From the NCBI GenBank assembly GCA_028288285.1, contig JAQBNZ010000016.1, positions 1 to 55,787 of the forward strand: a stretch of 55,787 nt of DNA, read 5' to 3'. The stretch comes from Mucilaginibacter sp. Its GTDB lineage: Bacteria > Bacteroidota > Bacteroidia > Sphingobacteriales > Sphingobacteriaceae. A program made the translations under genes and the position numbers. The notes beneath the pieces are model-generated. The model was not told the origin of the DNA and did not search any database. It was given only the letters and a program-made list of their open reading frames with translations. Positions 1 through 7,890 of the stretch are shown piece by piece (position 1 is the stretch's first letter; each line of letters begins with the position of its first letter).

Positions 1-67
1 ATTTGATAAAAGCAAGAAAAAGTACAGATAACCGAAACTTATATTATTTTTACAAGGAATATAAATC

Positions 68-2134
68 ATGGCAAAACTTTCAACGTCCAGACAAAAAGCA
101 TTACTGCGTAAATATGCGCTTAATGTGAAATTTTTTATGATGCTGGTAAGTATAACTGTAATTGTTTATGCCTTACCTAAACAGGCCAAGTTTGGCTATG
201 AATATGAGAAAGGTCGTATCTGGAACCAAAAAGATCTGATATCTCCTTACAACTTTGCTATATTAAAAACCAACCAGGAAATAGAGGCAGATCAAAAGAC
301 CGCTTTAGCCACAATTACTCCAATTTATCAGCGTAATGATGATGTAGGTAATCAATTAATAGAAGGATTTAAGAATGACCTTGAAATAAAATGGCATACA
401 GCAGGCATAAATGACCGCTTTAAAGCCAAGTACCTGCAAACCGGGGAGGATATTTTAAAATATGTTTACAACGTTGGTGTATTTAAACCGAATGCCAAGT
501 ATCAGCAAAAGGGAATTAATTACCCTATAACTGTGCTTGATAAAAATGTTGCTACAGAAAAAAATACCTCAGACCTGTTTACACGCGAAAAGGCCATTGC
601 ATATTGCGATGATGCGATAAGCAAAGTACCGGGATTAGATAAAGCTTTTTTGCTTAATCTGATGCAAGACAGGGTGCAAGCTAATTTGATTTATGATGCC
701 AAACTTACTGCCCGATTGGAGCAAGAAGTTCTTGACAATCTGTCCATCACCCGGGGCATGGTGCAAAAAGGAGACATAATTATTGCTAAAGGGTCGGTTA
801 TAAATGATGAGGCTTATCAAAAACTGGCATCCTACAAAAAAGCATTTGAAGATAATGCCCGTATAAACGGCAACCACGCATTAGTGTTACTTGGCCAGTT
901 CTTGCTGGTAGGTATAGCTATTACCTTGCTGATGATATTTTTGTATCTGTTCAGGCGTGATATTTATGACGATAACCGGCTGGTAAGTTTAATATTATTG
1001 GTAATTACAGCTATGCTGGCAACCCTTTCGCTGGCCCTGAAAATGCAGTTGCCTAATTTGTACTACATACCTTATTGTATTGTACCTATTATTATTCGAA
1101 TACTATTTGATACCCGTTTGGCGCTTAATATTCATTTGCTGGTGGTACTAATAGCGGGATTTTTTGTGCCGAACAGTTTTGAGTTTGTCTTTTATGAGAT
1201 CACTGCAGGTATGGTATCCATTTATAGTATAAAGAATCTCATTCGCCGCGAGCAGTTTCTGATATCAGCATTAATCATCACATTTACTTATTTTGTTGCG
1301 TTCCTGGGCATATCACTGATACGTGAAGGCTCATTAACTACTATAGACTGGACTTATTTTTTACCTTTTGCGGTTAGCGTTTTACTAACCTTACTGGCCT
1401 ATCCGCTTATTTATGCATTTGAAAAAGTATTTGCTATAACATCAGATATCACCCTTATAGAGCTTACCAATACCAATGCACCCCTACTACGCGAAATGGC
1501 ATTTAGTGCACCGGGCACATTTCAGCACTCGTTACAGGTAGCTAACTTGGCCGAGAATGCCATATTTGCTATTGGCGGTAATGCATTATTAGTTAGGGCG
1601 GGCGCTTTATATCATGATATTGGTAAGATGGAAAACCCGCTGTTTTTTATTGAAAATCAAATATCAGGCTTTAATCCGCATGATAAGCTGCCTTATGAAG
1701 AAAGCGCTCAGATCATTATAAGACACGTAAGCAGGGGTATTGAGATGGCACGCAAAGCCAACCTGCCCGAAATAGTTATCGACTTTATTCGGACTCACCA
1801 TGGTAATACCCGCGTTGATTATTTCTACCAGTCGTTTCTGAAAAATTTTCCTGAAAAGTTCATAAATGAGAACATTTTTAGGTACCCCGGGCCTATTCCT
1901 TTCTCAAAAGAAGGAGGTGTTTTGATGCTTGCCGACTCTGTTGAGGCTGCTTCGCGTTCATTAAAAGAGCCGGATGAGGAATCAATAGGGATACTGGTTG
2001 ACCGTATTGTAAAATACAAGCTTGATCAAAACCAATTGAAAGACAGTAATATAACCTTAAAGGATATAGAAACTATAAAAGAAATTTTTAAACGGATGTT
2101 GATGAGTATTTATCATGTGCGGATTGATTATTAA
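68..2134 (+). CDS. PgpH-like 7TM HD-domain phosphohydrolase (probable c-di-AMP phosphodiesterase)
   Basis: The 688-residue protein has the order of the PgpH/7TMR-HDED family. It has an N-terminal membrane anchor (about residues 20-38), an extracytoplasmic region to about residue 270, a block of about seven hydrophobic helices (roughly 275-460) and a cytoplasmic HD domain. The HD signature HDIGK is at residues 516-520, with an upstream His at 487 (FQHSLQ) and a later THHG motif. Family members hydrolyse cyclic di-AMP to pApA and so affect osmotic and cell-wall homeostasis. That activity is inferred from the family and not visible in the sequence itself. The length fits full-length members. It stands alone upstream of tRNA-Ser on the same strand. 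The ATG follows an AT-rich leader without a clear Shine-Dalgarno, as is usual in Bacteroidota. Confidence 0.9.
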   Translation: MAKLSTSRQKALLRKYALNVKFFMMLVSITVIVYALPKQAKFGYEYEKGRIWNQKDLISPYNFAILKTNQEIEADQKTALATITPIYQRNDDVGNQLIEGFKNDLEIKWHTAGINDRFKAKYLQTGEDILKYVYNVGVFKPNAKYQQKGINYPITVLDKNVATEKNTSDLFTREKAIAYCDDAISKVPGLDKAFLLNLMQDRVQANLIYDAKLTARLEQEVLDNLSITRGMVQKGDIIIAKGSVINDEAYQKLASYKKAFEDNARINGNHALVLLGQFLLVGIAITLLMIFLYLFRRDIYDDNRLVSLILLVITAMLATLSLALKMQLPNLYYIPYCIVPIIIRILFDTRLALNIHLLVVLIAGFFVPNSFEFVFYEITAGMVSIYSIKNLIRREQFLISALIITFTYFVAFLGISLIREGSLTTIDWTYFLPFAVSVLLTLLAYPLIYAFEKVFAITSDITLIELTNTNAPLLREMAFSAPGTFQHSLQVANLAENAIFAIGGNALLVRAGALYHDIGKMENPLFFIENQISGFNPHDKLPYEESAQIIIRHVSRGIEMARKANLPEIVIDFIRTHHGNTRVDYFYQSFLKNFPEKFINENIFRYPGPIPFSKEGGVLMLADSVEAASRSLKEPDEESIGILVDRIVKYKLDQNQLKDSNITLKDIETIKEIFKRMLMSIYHVRIDY

Positions 2135-2150
2135 AAATCTGATTTATTTT

Positions 2151-2180
2151 TTTGACAGCTTAACCGAATTGCTATATTTG
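2151..2180 (+). promoter_or_regulatory. Bacteroidota-type promoter for tRNA-Ser
   Basis: A TTTG (-33-like) at 2151-2154 is followed after 18 bases by TATATTTG at 2173-2180. The latter matches the TAnnTTTG -7 element of the Bacteroidota primary sigma factor. It lies 36 bases upstream of the mature tRNA-Ser 5' end, a sensible distance for a short tRNA leader. Confidence 0.7.
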
Positions 2181-2216
2181 CAATCCCTGAAAAAAGGGAA
2201 GTATAACAAGTGAAAC

Positions 2217-2303
2217 GGTGAGGTGCCTGAGAGGCCGAAAGGATCAGTTTGCTAAACTGACTTACGGGAAACTGTACCGAGGGTTCGAATCCCTCCCTCA
2301 CCG
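2217..2303 (+). tRNA. tRNA-Ser (anticodon GCU)
   Basis: It folds as an 87-base class II tRNA. The 7-bp acceptor stem pairs 2217-2223 with 2296-2302, and base 2303 is the G discriminator expected for serine. The anticodon arm has loop TTGCTAA with anticodon GCT, so it reads AGC/AGU. There is a long variable arm, and a T arm with stem 2279-2283/2291-2295 around loop TTCGAAT. The 3' CCA is not encoded, which is common in Bacteroidota. A terminator hairpin follows at once. The 3' half of tRNA-Ser genes is a common integration site for mobile elements, which matters because decayed accessory genes follow directly. Confidence 0.95.
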
Positions 2304-2327
2304 CTGATAAGATTATCGAAACACATC

Positions 2328-2362
2328 AAAAGCCTGTAAACCAAACGTTTACAGGCTTTTTT
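2328..2362 (+). terminator. Intrinsic terminator of tRNA-Ser
   Basis: A perfect 13-bp stem pairs 2328-2340 with 2348-2360 around a 7-base loop. The GC core is GCCTGT and the descending arm runs into a T tract. It starts 25 bases after the tRNA 3' end. Confidence 0.85.
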
Positions 2363-2406
2363 CGTTTCCGGAATTACTCAAAATACGTGCGGATTCGCAA
2401 AACTTT

Positions 2407-2452
2407 AGTGTGACATTCAGTGTGACTTTTTTTCAGAAAAAAAGTCACACTG
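2407..2452. repeat. Direct repeat AGTGTGAC x2 plus a 16-bp perfect inverted repeat
   Basis: AGTGTGAC occurs at 2407-2414 and 2419-2426, four bases apart, and its inverse GTCACACT is at 2444-2451. Bases 2418-2433 pair perfectly with 2437-2452 around a 3-base loop, and the centre of the stem is a T7/A7 run. This could be a second terminator or a recombinase/regulator binding site near the tRNA. The sequence alone does not decide between these. Confidence 0.6.
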
Positions 2453-2566
2453 GAAACGTTGTAATTAATTGATTTACAACCTGTTCAAATGCTAAACATC
2501 TTGATATTTTTCTATTGCATTTCGGTATTTATCCACTTAAAAATCTATCGTTATGTTAGAAATATT

Positions 2567-3120
2567 TTAGTCCGCTTTACTCTGGGCCGAACCAAAAAAA
2601 TCACCTACTTCACCAATTGCCGTCCTGGTGCATTTCATAATAATATCTTGGAGGTCCGCGCTTGAACTATGCAGGGGGGCAATAGCTTTTACCAATTTTG
2701 TCCTCAAGGTAAAAAGTTCCGCTCTGTTAAATTTACTTGTCTCTTTTACTAATTCGAGTTTCATTCGCTCCTCCTGTTGATCTTGTTTGGGATTAAATAT
2801 TCCATTCAGTTGACTGCATTGGTCGCAGACGCCATTTTTGTTTACAGGGTACACCGATTATCGAAAATGCTGGTCATCGTATCTCTGGAATAGTTCAGGA
2901 GATGTTTTACAACTCCTTCTGTCTTCTCCAGGATGAGGCAAATTTCTTTGATTTGAAAATCATAAATATCTTTTAAAATCAGTGCTACCTGGTTTTCTAC
3001 AGGTAAGGTTTTCGAGATGCAGGTGAAACAAAAATCGATATGCTCTTTCATTTCATAGGCCCCCGCATTGGAGGTCTGGTGAACAATCCTGAACGACTGT
3101 TGGATACCTTCGGTAAATGA
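2567..3120 (-). pseudogene. Degraded sigma-70 family (ECF-like) sigma factor, frameshifted and 5'-truncated
   Basis: Two reading frames on the minus strand join into one protein-like sequence. The first (about 3120 down to 2842) reads through a sigma region 4-like helix-turn-helix, with LPVENQVALILKDIYDF followed by KEICLILEKTEGVV, and stops just after DNRCTL. The second frame (from about 2854 to 2567) continues with VNKNGVCDQCSQLNG and an acidic/helical C-terminus. One missing base near 2845-2850 would restore the join. In the upstream direction the frame is closed by a stop at 3121-3123 before any sigma region 2, so the N-terminal core-binding half is absent. I recall Sphingobacteriaceae sigma factors with this same region 4 plus CxxC tail. 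The gene is probably dead, although a short product from an ATG at 3051 cannot be excluded. Confidence 0.65.
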
Positions 3121-3199
3121 TCATAAGCTAGGTTAGTCGCTATTTACCACCAGAATTCATGATTAGCACGGAATTTGAGTGACCAATATAAAAACATAT

Positions 3200-3680
3200 A
3201 TGGCAAAGATATGCTGCTTTCTAAGTCTTTTATTTACCGGCCTTACCTTAGGAGCGGGAATGGCGCACTTGCTGGAAATGCCGTATCAAATGGCGCTGTC
3301 TATGCAGGACTACAAAATTGTACAGACCATTTACCGTGGATGGGCTCTAATGGGCATCCTGCAGACCGGTGCTGTTCTCTTTATGCTAATTCTGATATTT
3401 GATGTATGCAGAGGTGCTGGGATATTTTTTATGACCCTTGCGGCGTTCCGGTGCTTAGCATCAGCATTAGTCACTTTTTATATTCACCTATCCCGTAAAT
3501 ATTACCATCAGCAACCAGACCATATTACCCGCGAACTGGATGCAGCTCAGGCAACAATGGGAGTATTCACATTTCACCGCTGCGCTGCTGGAACTGCTTG
3601 CTTTAATTTTATTAATACTTGTTGTGCTGAACAAGGGGATAGTTGTTTCCGAAAAGCAGGGCTTGAAGGGACTGTTCTGA
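3200..3680 (+). pseudogene. DUF1772-like (anthrone oxygenase-type) four-helix membrane protein, frameshifted
   Basis: The first frame starts at ATG 3200 (or GTG 3179) and encodes three hydrophobic helices with the segments GMAHLLEMP and IYRGWALMGI, which resemble DUF1772-like small membrane proteins. After about base 3550 this frame becomes implausible. The neighbouring frame continues with QQWEYSHFTAALLELLALI and a fourth hydrophobic helix, and stops at 3678-3680. The family usually carries a WEYSHA-like motif at this place, so one base has been lost near 3549-3552. The frame that stays open (to 3685) would give a protein with a scrambled C-terminus. Family identity is from remembered motifs. 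Confidence 0.6.
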
Positions 3681-3721
3681 TTTGATAACGAACAAACCAA
3701 AAATTCTAAACGATGTAAATT

Positions 3722-5428
3722 ATGCGATATCATGTATTGGCAACAGATTACGACGGGACACTTGCCAAAGATGAGCGAGTTTCACCTGATATGATTGAAT
3801 CTTTAAAAAGGCTCAAGATCAGCGGCCGTAAACTTATCCTGGTTACCGGCCGGGAACTAGAAGACCTGCAAAAAATATTTCCGGAATATGCCCTGTTTGA
3901 CTATGTTGTGGCGGAGAATGGCGCCCTGATCTACCAGCCTGCTACTTTAAAAGAAAAATTATTGGGCGAACGGCCTCCGGAAGTTTTCATTCAAAAACTA
4001 AAAACACAGCAAATCAAGCCGCTTTCGGTTGGCCGGGTAATTGTAGCCACCTGGGAACCCCATCAAATCACCGTACTGAATATGATTAAGGAAACCGGCC
4101 TGGAATACCAGGTGATCTTTAATAAGGGTGCGGTAATGGTTTTGCCACCGGGTATCAACAAAGCTAAGGGCCTGCACGAAGCTTTAAAAGAGCTGGCAAT
4201 ATCCGAACATAATACGGTAGCAATAGGCGATGCGGAAAATGATAACGCTATGTTACAGGTAGTGGAATGTGCCGTGGCCGTTAATAACGCTTTGCCCCAG
4301 GTCAAGACGGTTGCCGACTGGACGACGGACCATCATCATGGGGAAGGCGTGGCCGAGTTGATTGGTCAAATGATCAAAGATGATCTGGCAGAATTAGACC
4401 AGCTGTTATCGCGGCATTACCTGGAACTGGGGCAGTGTTTTGATGGCTCCGTCTTTGAGGTTAGTCCTTACGGACACAGTTTGCTGCTGGCAGGTACTTC
4501 CGGGTCGGGTAAAACCACCTTCACAGCAGCCTTCCTTGAAAAATTAATGGCTAAGAAATACCAGTTCTGCCTGATTGACCCTGAAGGTGATTATCTGGAC
4601 CTGCCGGATATTGTAACCATGGGTGATGCCAGCCAGCCGCCTGTCATAGAGGAAGTTATTAAATTGCTTACCCAGGTGGCACAAAACGCGGTTGTATGCA
4701 CCCTGGCTATTCCGCTAAATGACAGACCTGCTTTCTTTAAAAAACTACTAACTGTTGTTGTTGAGCTACGTAAAAATACCGGTCATCCGCATTTTATCAT
4801 TATGGATGAAGCGCACCACCTCATCCCTCAGGAAACCGAAGATAGTTTCTTTAATTTCCCGGAAGACTTTAAAAACTTTTTTGCCATCACTACCAAACCC
4901 AATTTGATTAGCCAGCTTTTTTTGGAAAGGGTAGATATCGCCATTATGATGGGTGAAACCCCTGGCCGATCCATGGCTGAATTTGCCACACTTGTTCGTA
5001 CAAAAGTTGATATCCCTGAAAATATTGTGTTGCAAAAAGGCGAAGTACTGGTATGGCGAAAAGATCAAAACAGAACGCTACTGGTAAGGAGCGCCATGCC
5101 CGATACTTTGTTGCGACGGCATAAACGCAAATATGCTACCGGGGATATGGGGAACAACAGTTTTTATTTTAAAGGACCCGGAAATAAGCTCAATCTGAAG
5201 GCCAATAATCTGAATACATTTATACAAATGGCAACAGGTGTTGATGACGAAACCTGGCTTTATCATCTCCGCCAAAAGGATTTTTCCAGATGGTTCAGGG
5301 GATCCGTACATGATGAAGAGCTGGCTCTGCGAACTGAAAAAATAGAGGAACAGCAGAAAAATGCCAAAATCTCCCGTAAAGCAATCTTTCAGCTTATCCA
5401 TGAACGCTATACAGCACCGGCTGATTGA
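3722..5428 (+). CDS. HAD-IIB family phosphatase fused to a HerA/DUF87-type P-loop ATPase
   Basis: This 568-residue protein joins two enzymes. Residues 1 to about 220 are a HAD-superfamily (Cof/sugar-phosphatase type) hydrolase, with nucleophile motif DYDGT (Asp 9, Asp 11), a VTGRE segment and the late motif GDAENDNAML. Residues from about 235 hold a P-loop ATPase: Walker A GTSGSGKT at 258-265, the IDPEGDY segment typical of HerA/DUF87 ATPases, and Walker B IIMDEAHH with Asp-Glu at 362-363. The last about 100 residues have no recognised domain. The HAD part should act on a small phosphorylated metabolite. The ATPase part is related to DNA-pumping or conjugation ATPases, but its job here is unknown. 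There are no operon partners. The ATG at 3722 is the only sensible start because the DYDGT motif sits at residue 9. Confidence 0.85.
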   Translation: MRYHVLATDYDGTLAKDERVSPDMIESLKRLKISGRKLILVTGRELEDLQKIFPEYALFDYVVAENGALIYQPATLKEKLLGERPPEVFIQKLKTQQIKPLSVGRVIVATWEPHQITVLNMIKETGLEYQVIFNKGAVMVLPPGINKAKGLHEALKELAISEHNTVAIGDAENDNAMLQVVECAVAVNNALPQVKTVADWTTDHHHGEGVAELIGQMIKDDLAELDQLLSRHYLELGQCFDGSVFEVSPYGHSLLLAGTSGSGKTTFTAAFLEKLMAKKYQFCLIDPEGDYLDLPDIVTMGDASQPPVIEEVIKLLTQVAQNAVVCTLAIPLNDRPAFFKKLLTVVVELRKNTGHPHFIIMDEAHHLIPQETEDSFFNFPEDFKNFFAITTKPNLISQLFLERVDIAIMMGETPGRSMAEFATLVRTKVDIPENIVLQKGEVLVWRKDQNRTLLVRSAMPDTLLRRHKRKYATGDMGNNSFYFKGPGNKLNLKANNLNTFIQMATGVDDETWLYHLRQKDFSRWFRGSVHDEELALRTEKIEEQQKNAKISRKAIFQLIHERYTAPAD

Positions 5429-5678
5429 AGTCAAGGTATTGAGGTTTACCGATTGATGCAATTAATGCTGCAATCATCAGTCCTGGATTACCATAAATTG
5501 CATTAATTCCAACGCTCTACGGGATATACTTAAAATACCAGTTTATTAAGTGCTAAATCACGCTCAAAGAGGTTTTGTAAATTTTCGGATAAACGTGATC
5601 TCCAAAATTAGTTCTAACAGCCTGTAGGGGAAGAATCTTGAACTCTTTTATAGGTGATTTGAAACGTTTAGCCTATTA

Positions 5679-5879
5679 ATTAAGACCGCCGCATATGACA
5701 AGATCATGGAAATGACCGATGCCGGACTGCTGGCTAAAGCAACGATATGGGCGGCAACCAGTAAGCAGTGCGCCGACGGCAGCAAGGCCAGGCGACTGGG
5801 TTTTCATGAGTATATAGACACCGAACAAATGTTTTACGATCTGTTCGATGAGCTCAAAAATAAAAAGATCATACCCTGA
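5679..5879 (+). pseudogene. Remnant of an SDR/PRISE-like NAD(P)-dependent epimerase-reductase
   Basis: An open frame without a credible start reads KIMEMTDAGLLAKATIW, then ATSKQCADG, then SKARRLGFHEYIDTEQMFY, and ends at a stop at 5877-5879. These pieces match the C-terminal third of progesterone-5-beta-reductase-like SDR proteins. There the AATS-QCA segment and the KARR-GFHE segment are normally separated by roughly 60 or more residues, but here they abut. So the 5' two-thirds are missing and there is an internal deletion. No function is expected. Identification is from motif memory. Confidence 0.55.
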
Positions 5880-5919
5880 CAGGCAGAAAACACTGCTCGC
5901 TTACAGGTATTTAAAAATG

Positions 5920-5957
5920 ATTCTGCATCTATATTTAAAGGGATGCAGAATTTTTTT
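5920..5957 (+). terminator. Intrinsic terminator-like hairpin
   Basis: A perfect 10-bp stem (5920-5929 with 5942-5951, core TTCTGCATC) has a 12-base loop and is followed by a T-rich run. It lies just after the stop of the reductase remnant and upstream of the ArsR-family operators, so it insulates the next operon. Confidence 0.65.
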
Positions 5958-5970
5958 AAATAAAATTTGC

Positions 5971-6016
5971 GTAACTCATAAGTTACCTATATATTTGAGT
6001 AACTTAAAAGTTACTC
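5971..6016 (+). promoter_or_regulatory. Twin palindromic operators, probably for the ArsR-family repressor
   Basis: Two inverted repeats share the half-site AGTTAC. GTAACT-CATA-AGTTAC is at 5971-5986. A longer perfect 9-bp palindrome has arms GAGTAACTT (5997-6005) and AAGTTACTC (6008-6016) with a 2-base spacer. The second ends 3 bases before the ATG at 6020. This is where a winged-helix dimer encoded by the second gene of the operon would bind to repress its own transcription. The operators are seen directly. The assignment to this regulator is inferred. Confidence 0.65.
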
Positions 6017-6019
6017 ATT

Positions 6020-6472
6020 ATGGCAAAAATCATTAAACACCAATTTTTCTTCCCTCATCCGACTGAGACGGTTTGGGAGTACCTGACCAATTCTGAACTG
6101 ATGGCGCAATGGCTGATGAAGAACGACTTCCAGCCGGTAGTCGGTCATGAATTCCAATTCAGGACAGGGCCAATCGCAGCACTCAATTTCGACGGCATCG
6201 TTTACTGCAAAGTACTGGAGATCGTACCACTCGAAACGCTATCCTATTCCTGGAACAGTGGCCCTGGCGGTGGCGAGATCACGCTGGAATCAGTTGTTAC
6301 CTGGATCCTGCAATCCAACGAAAAAGGCACAGAGTTGTTCCTGGAACATCGCGGCTTCGCTAAAAAGGAAAATCTGGACATTTACAACGGCCTGTTGCAC
6401 GGCTGGGTAGAGAAACTCCAAAACATCGACAAACTTTTAAAAGCTATAACACATGGCCATACCAACGCTTGA
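6020..6472 (+). CDS. SRPBCC (AHSA1/START-like) domain protein
   Basis: The 150-residue protein is one AHSA1-type SRPBCC domain. It starts with the beta strand and HPTETVWEYLTNSELMAQWL that open this fold, and ends in the long C-terminal helix (LLHGWVEKLQNIDKLLK). The domain is a hydrophobic ligand-binding cup and its ligand is unknown. The 3' end overlaps the ArsR-family regulator by 20 bases, and such ArsR-AHSA1 pairs are common two-gene operons in bacteria. The ATG at 6020 lies just behind a perfect palindrome, so expression is probably repressed by the neighbour. Confidence 0.85.
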   Translation: MAKIIKHQFFFPHPTETVWEYLTNSELMAQWLMKNDFQPVVGHEFQFRTGPIAALNFDGIVYCKVLEIVPLETLSYSWNSGPGGGEITLESVVTWILQSNEKGTELFLEHRGFAKKENLDIYNGLLHGWVEKLQNIDKLLKAITHGHTNA

Positions 6473-6776
6473 TACCTTTCAGGTAATAGGTGACCCCAGC
6501 AGGAGAAAGATGCTGATGCTGCTCTCTGCAGACAGCCTGACCATCAACAGCCTGGCGGATAATTTCGACATGAGCCGGCCGGCAGTTTCCAAGCACGTCA
6601 AAATACTGGAAACCGCGGGCTTCATTTCCATCAAGGACATCGGCCGGGAGCGATATTGCACCCTGAAAAAAGATGGATTTGAAGAACTACAAGCCTGGCT
6701 AAACTACTTTGATGAGTTCTGGGCATCCAAACTGAAAAAATTGGAAACCTTATTAAACAGCAAACTACCAAACTAA
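6453..6776 (+). CDS. ArsR-family winged helix-turn-helix transcriptional regulator
   Basis: The protein has 107 residues, the normal ArsR length. The N-terminus FQVIGDPSRRKMLMLLSADS is the typical ArsR helix 1-2. The recognition helix region MSRPAVSKHVKILETAGF and the wing GRERYCTLKKDGF follow. No metal-binding Cys pair (ELCVCDL type) is visible. It therefore belongs to the non-metal ArsR group that accompanies AHSA1 proteins, and may sense a small molecule. The start overlaps the preceding SRPBCC gene, which indicates translational coupling. The palindromes at 5971-6016 are its likely targets. Confidence 0.9.
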   Translation: MAIPTLDTFQVIGDPSRRKMLMLLSADSLTINSLADNFDMSRPAVSKHVKILETAGFISIKDIGRERYCTLKKDGFEELQAWLNYFDEFWASKLKKLETLLNSKLPN

Positions 6777-6785
6777 AGACAATAA

Positions 6786-7406
6786 ATGATCACATCAAAT
6801 TTCACAACTATCCTGTTGACAGCATTATTGTTCTCAACCTGGAACAATAGCTCAAAGCAAATGACCGAAACAAAAGACCCGGTCAAAGAAATCCATTTAA
6901 AACAGAATCATATGGAAAAGCAAAACTACACAGCCTCCATTTTAGTGGAGCAGAATCCAAAAACAGCTTTCGAAGCGATCAAGAACTTTCGCGCCTGGTG
7001 GTCCGAAGAGATAGAAGGTAAGACAGACAAGCTGGGCGAGGTATTCGTCTATCACTACAAAAACGTCCATTTATGCAAAATGAAACTCATAGAAATAGTT
7101 CCGGATAAAAAATTGGTTTACGAAGTGCTTGATAACCAGTTCAGCTTTACAAAAGATAAGAGTGAATGGATCGGCACTAAACTTATTTTCGATATCTCTC
7201 GCGAAGGCGACAAAACTAAAGTAAAATTTACGCACGAAGGCCTGGTGCCGGAATACGAATGCTATAAAGTTTGCTATGATGCTTGGGGGAATTACATTAC
7301 AAATAGTCTTAACAGTTTAATTACTACTGGAAAGGGAAAACCTAACCCTAAAGACCGTGACGGTTTTAATGCCGAGTTGGCAGATAAGTGGAAGATCAAA
7401 CATTAA
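6786..7406 (+). CDS. SRPBCC domain protein, first of three tandem paralogs
   Basis: The open frame codes for 206 residues. The SRPBCC domain begins at about residue 43 (MEKQNYTASILVEQNPKTAF) and contains FRAWWSEEIEGKTDKLGE, KLVYEVLDNQF and FTHEGLVPEYECY. The next two genes have the same domain starting directly at their first Met, so the true start could be the internal ATG at 6912. The extra N-terminus holds a hydrophobic stretch (TTILLTALLF) that could be a signal or lipoprotein-like leader, and its ATG is only 9 bases after the ArsR stop. The long form is therefore kept with the short one as a real alternative. The ligand and function are unknown. Confidence 0.75.
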   Translation: MITSNFTTILLTALLFSTWNNSSKQMTETKDPVKEIHLKQNHMEKQNYTASILVEQNPKTAFEAIKNFRAWWSEEIEGKTDKLGEVFVYHYKNVHLCKMKLIEIVPDKKLVYEVLDNQFSFTKDKSEWIGTKLIFDISREGDKTKVKFTHEGLVPEYECYKVCYDAWGNYITNSLNSLITTGKGKPNPKDRDGFNAELADKWKIKH

Positions 7407-7426
7407 ATATCCAAATAAGACCAAAC

Positions 7427-7873
7427 ATGAAAACACACAACTTTACAACTACCCTTCTGGTAGGCCAAAGCCCTAAAGAAGTTTTTAACGCTGTAAACAA
7501 ACCGCAAAACTGGTGGTCGGGCGAAATTGAAGGCAGTTCAGCCAAACTGAACGACGAGTTCACCTATCGTTATAAAGAAATTCATTTTTCAAAGCAGCGA
7601 GTAGTTGAAATGATCCCTAATCAGAAAGTGGTATGGCTGGTAACCGACAGCAGGATCAATTACACGGAAGATATTAATGAATGGACCGGGACAAAGATCA
7701 GTTTTGAAATTACTGAGAAGGACAGCAAAACTGAACTCCGTTTTTCGCACATCGGGTTAGTTCCTGAAATTGAGTGTTTCGATAGCTGTTCAAGCACATG
7801 GACCCAGCTTGTCCATCAAAGTTTAGCCAGTTTAATAACCTCGGGTGAAGGCCGGCAATTGGTTTTAGCCTGA
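7427..7873 (+). CDS. SRPBCC domain protein, second tandem paralog
   Basis: The 148-residue SRPBCC protein shares the blocks PQNWWSGEIEGSSAKLNDEF, KVVWLVTDSRINYTEDINEW and FSHIGLVPEIECFDSC with its neighbours. The frame is open a little further upstream (to 7388), but it then overlaps the previous gene. The ATG at 7427 (MKTHNFTTTLLVGQ) aligns with the starts of the paralogs, so it is preferred. The WTGTK motif is shared by all three copies. It is probably cotranscribed with the ArsR/AHSA1 pair. Confidence 0.8.
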   Translation: MKTHNFTTTLLVGQSPKEVFNAVNKPQNWWSGEIEGSSAKLNDEFTYRYKEIHFSKQRVVEMIPNQKVVWLVTDSRINYTEDINEWTGTKISFEITEKDSKTELRFSHIGLVPEIECFDSCSSTWTQLVHQSLASLITSGEGRQLVLA

Positions 7874-7890
7874 ATAATAATTTTACTATC

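Noticed and set aside
3175..3402. 75-residue alternative frame in the DUF1772-like gene
   Set aside because: It shadows the hydrophobic-helix frame and has no membrane or domain pattern.
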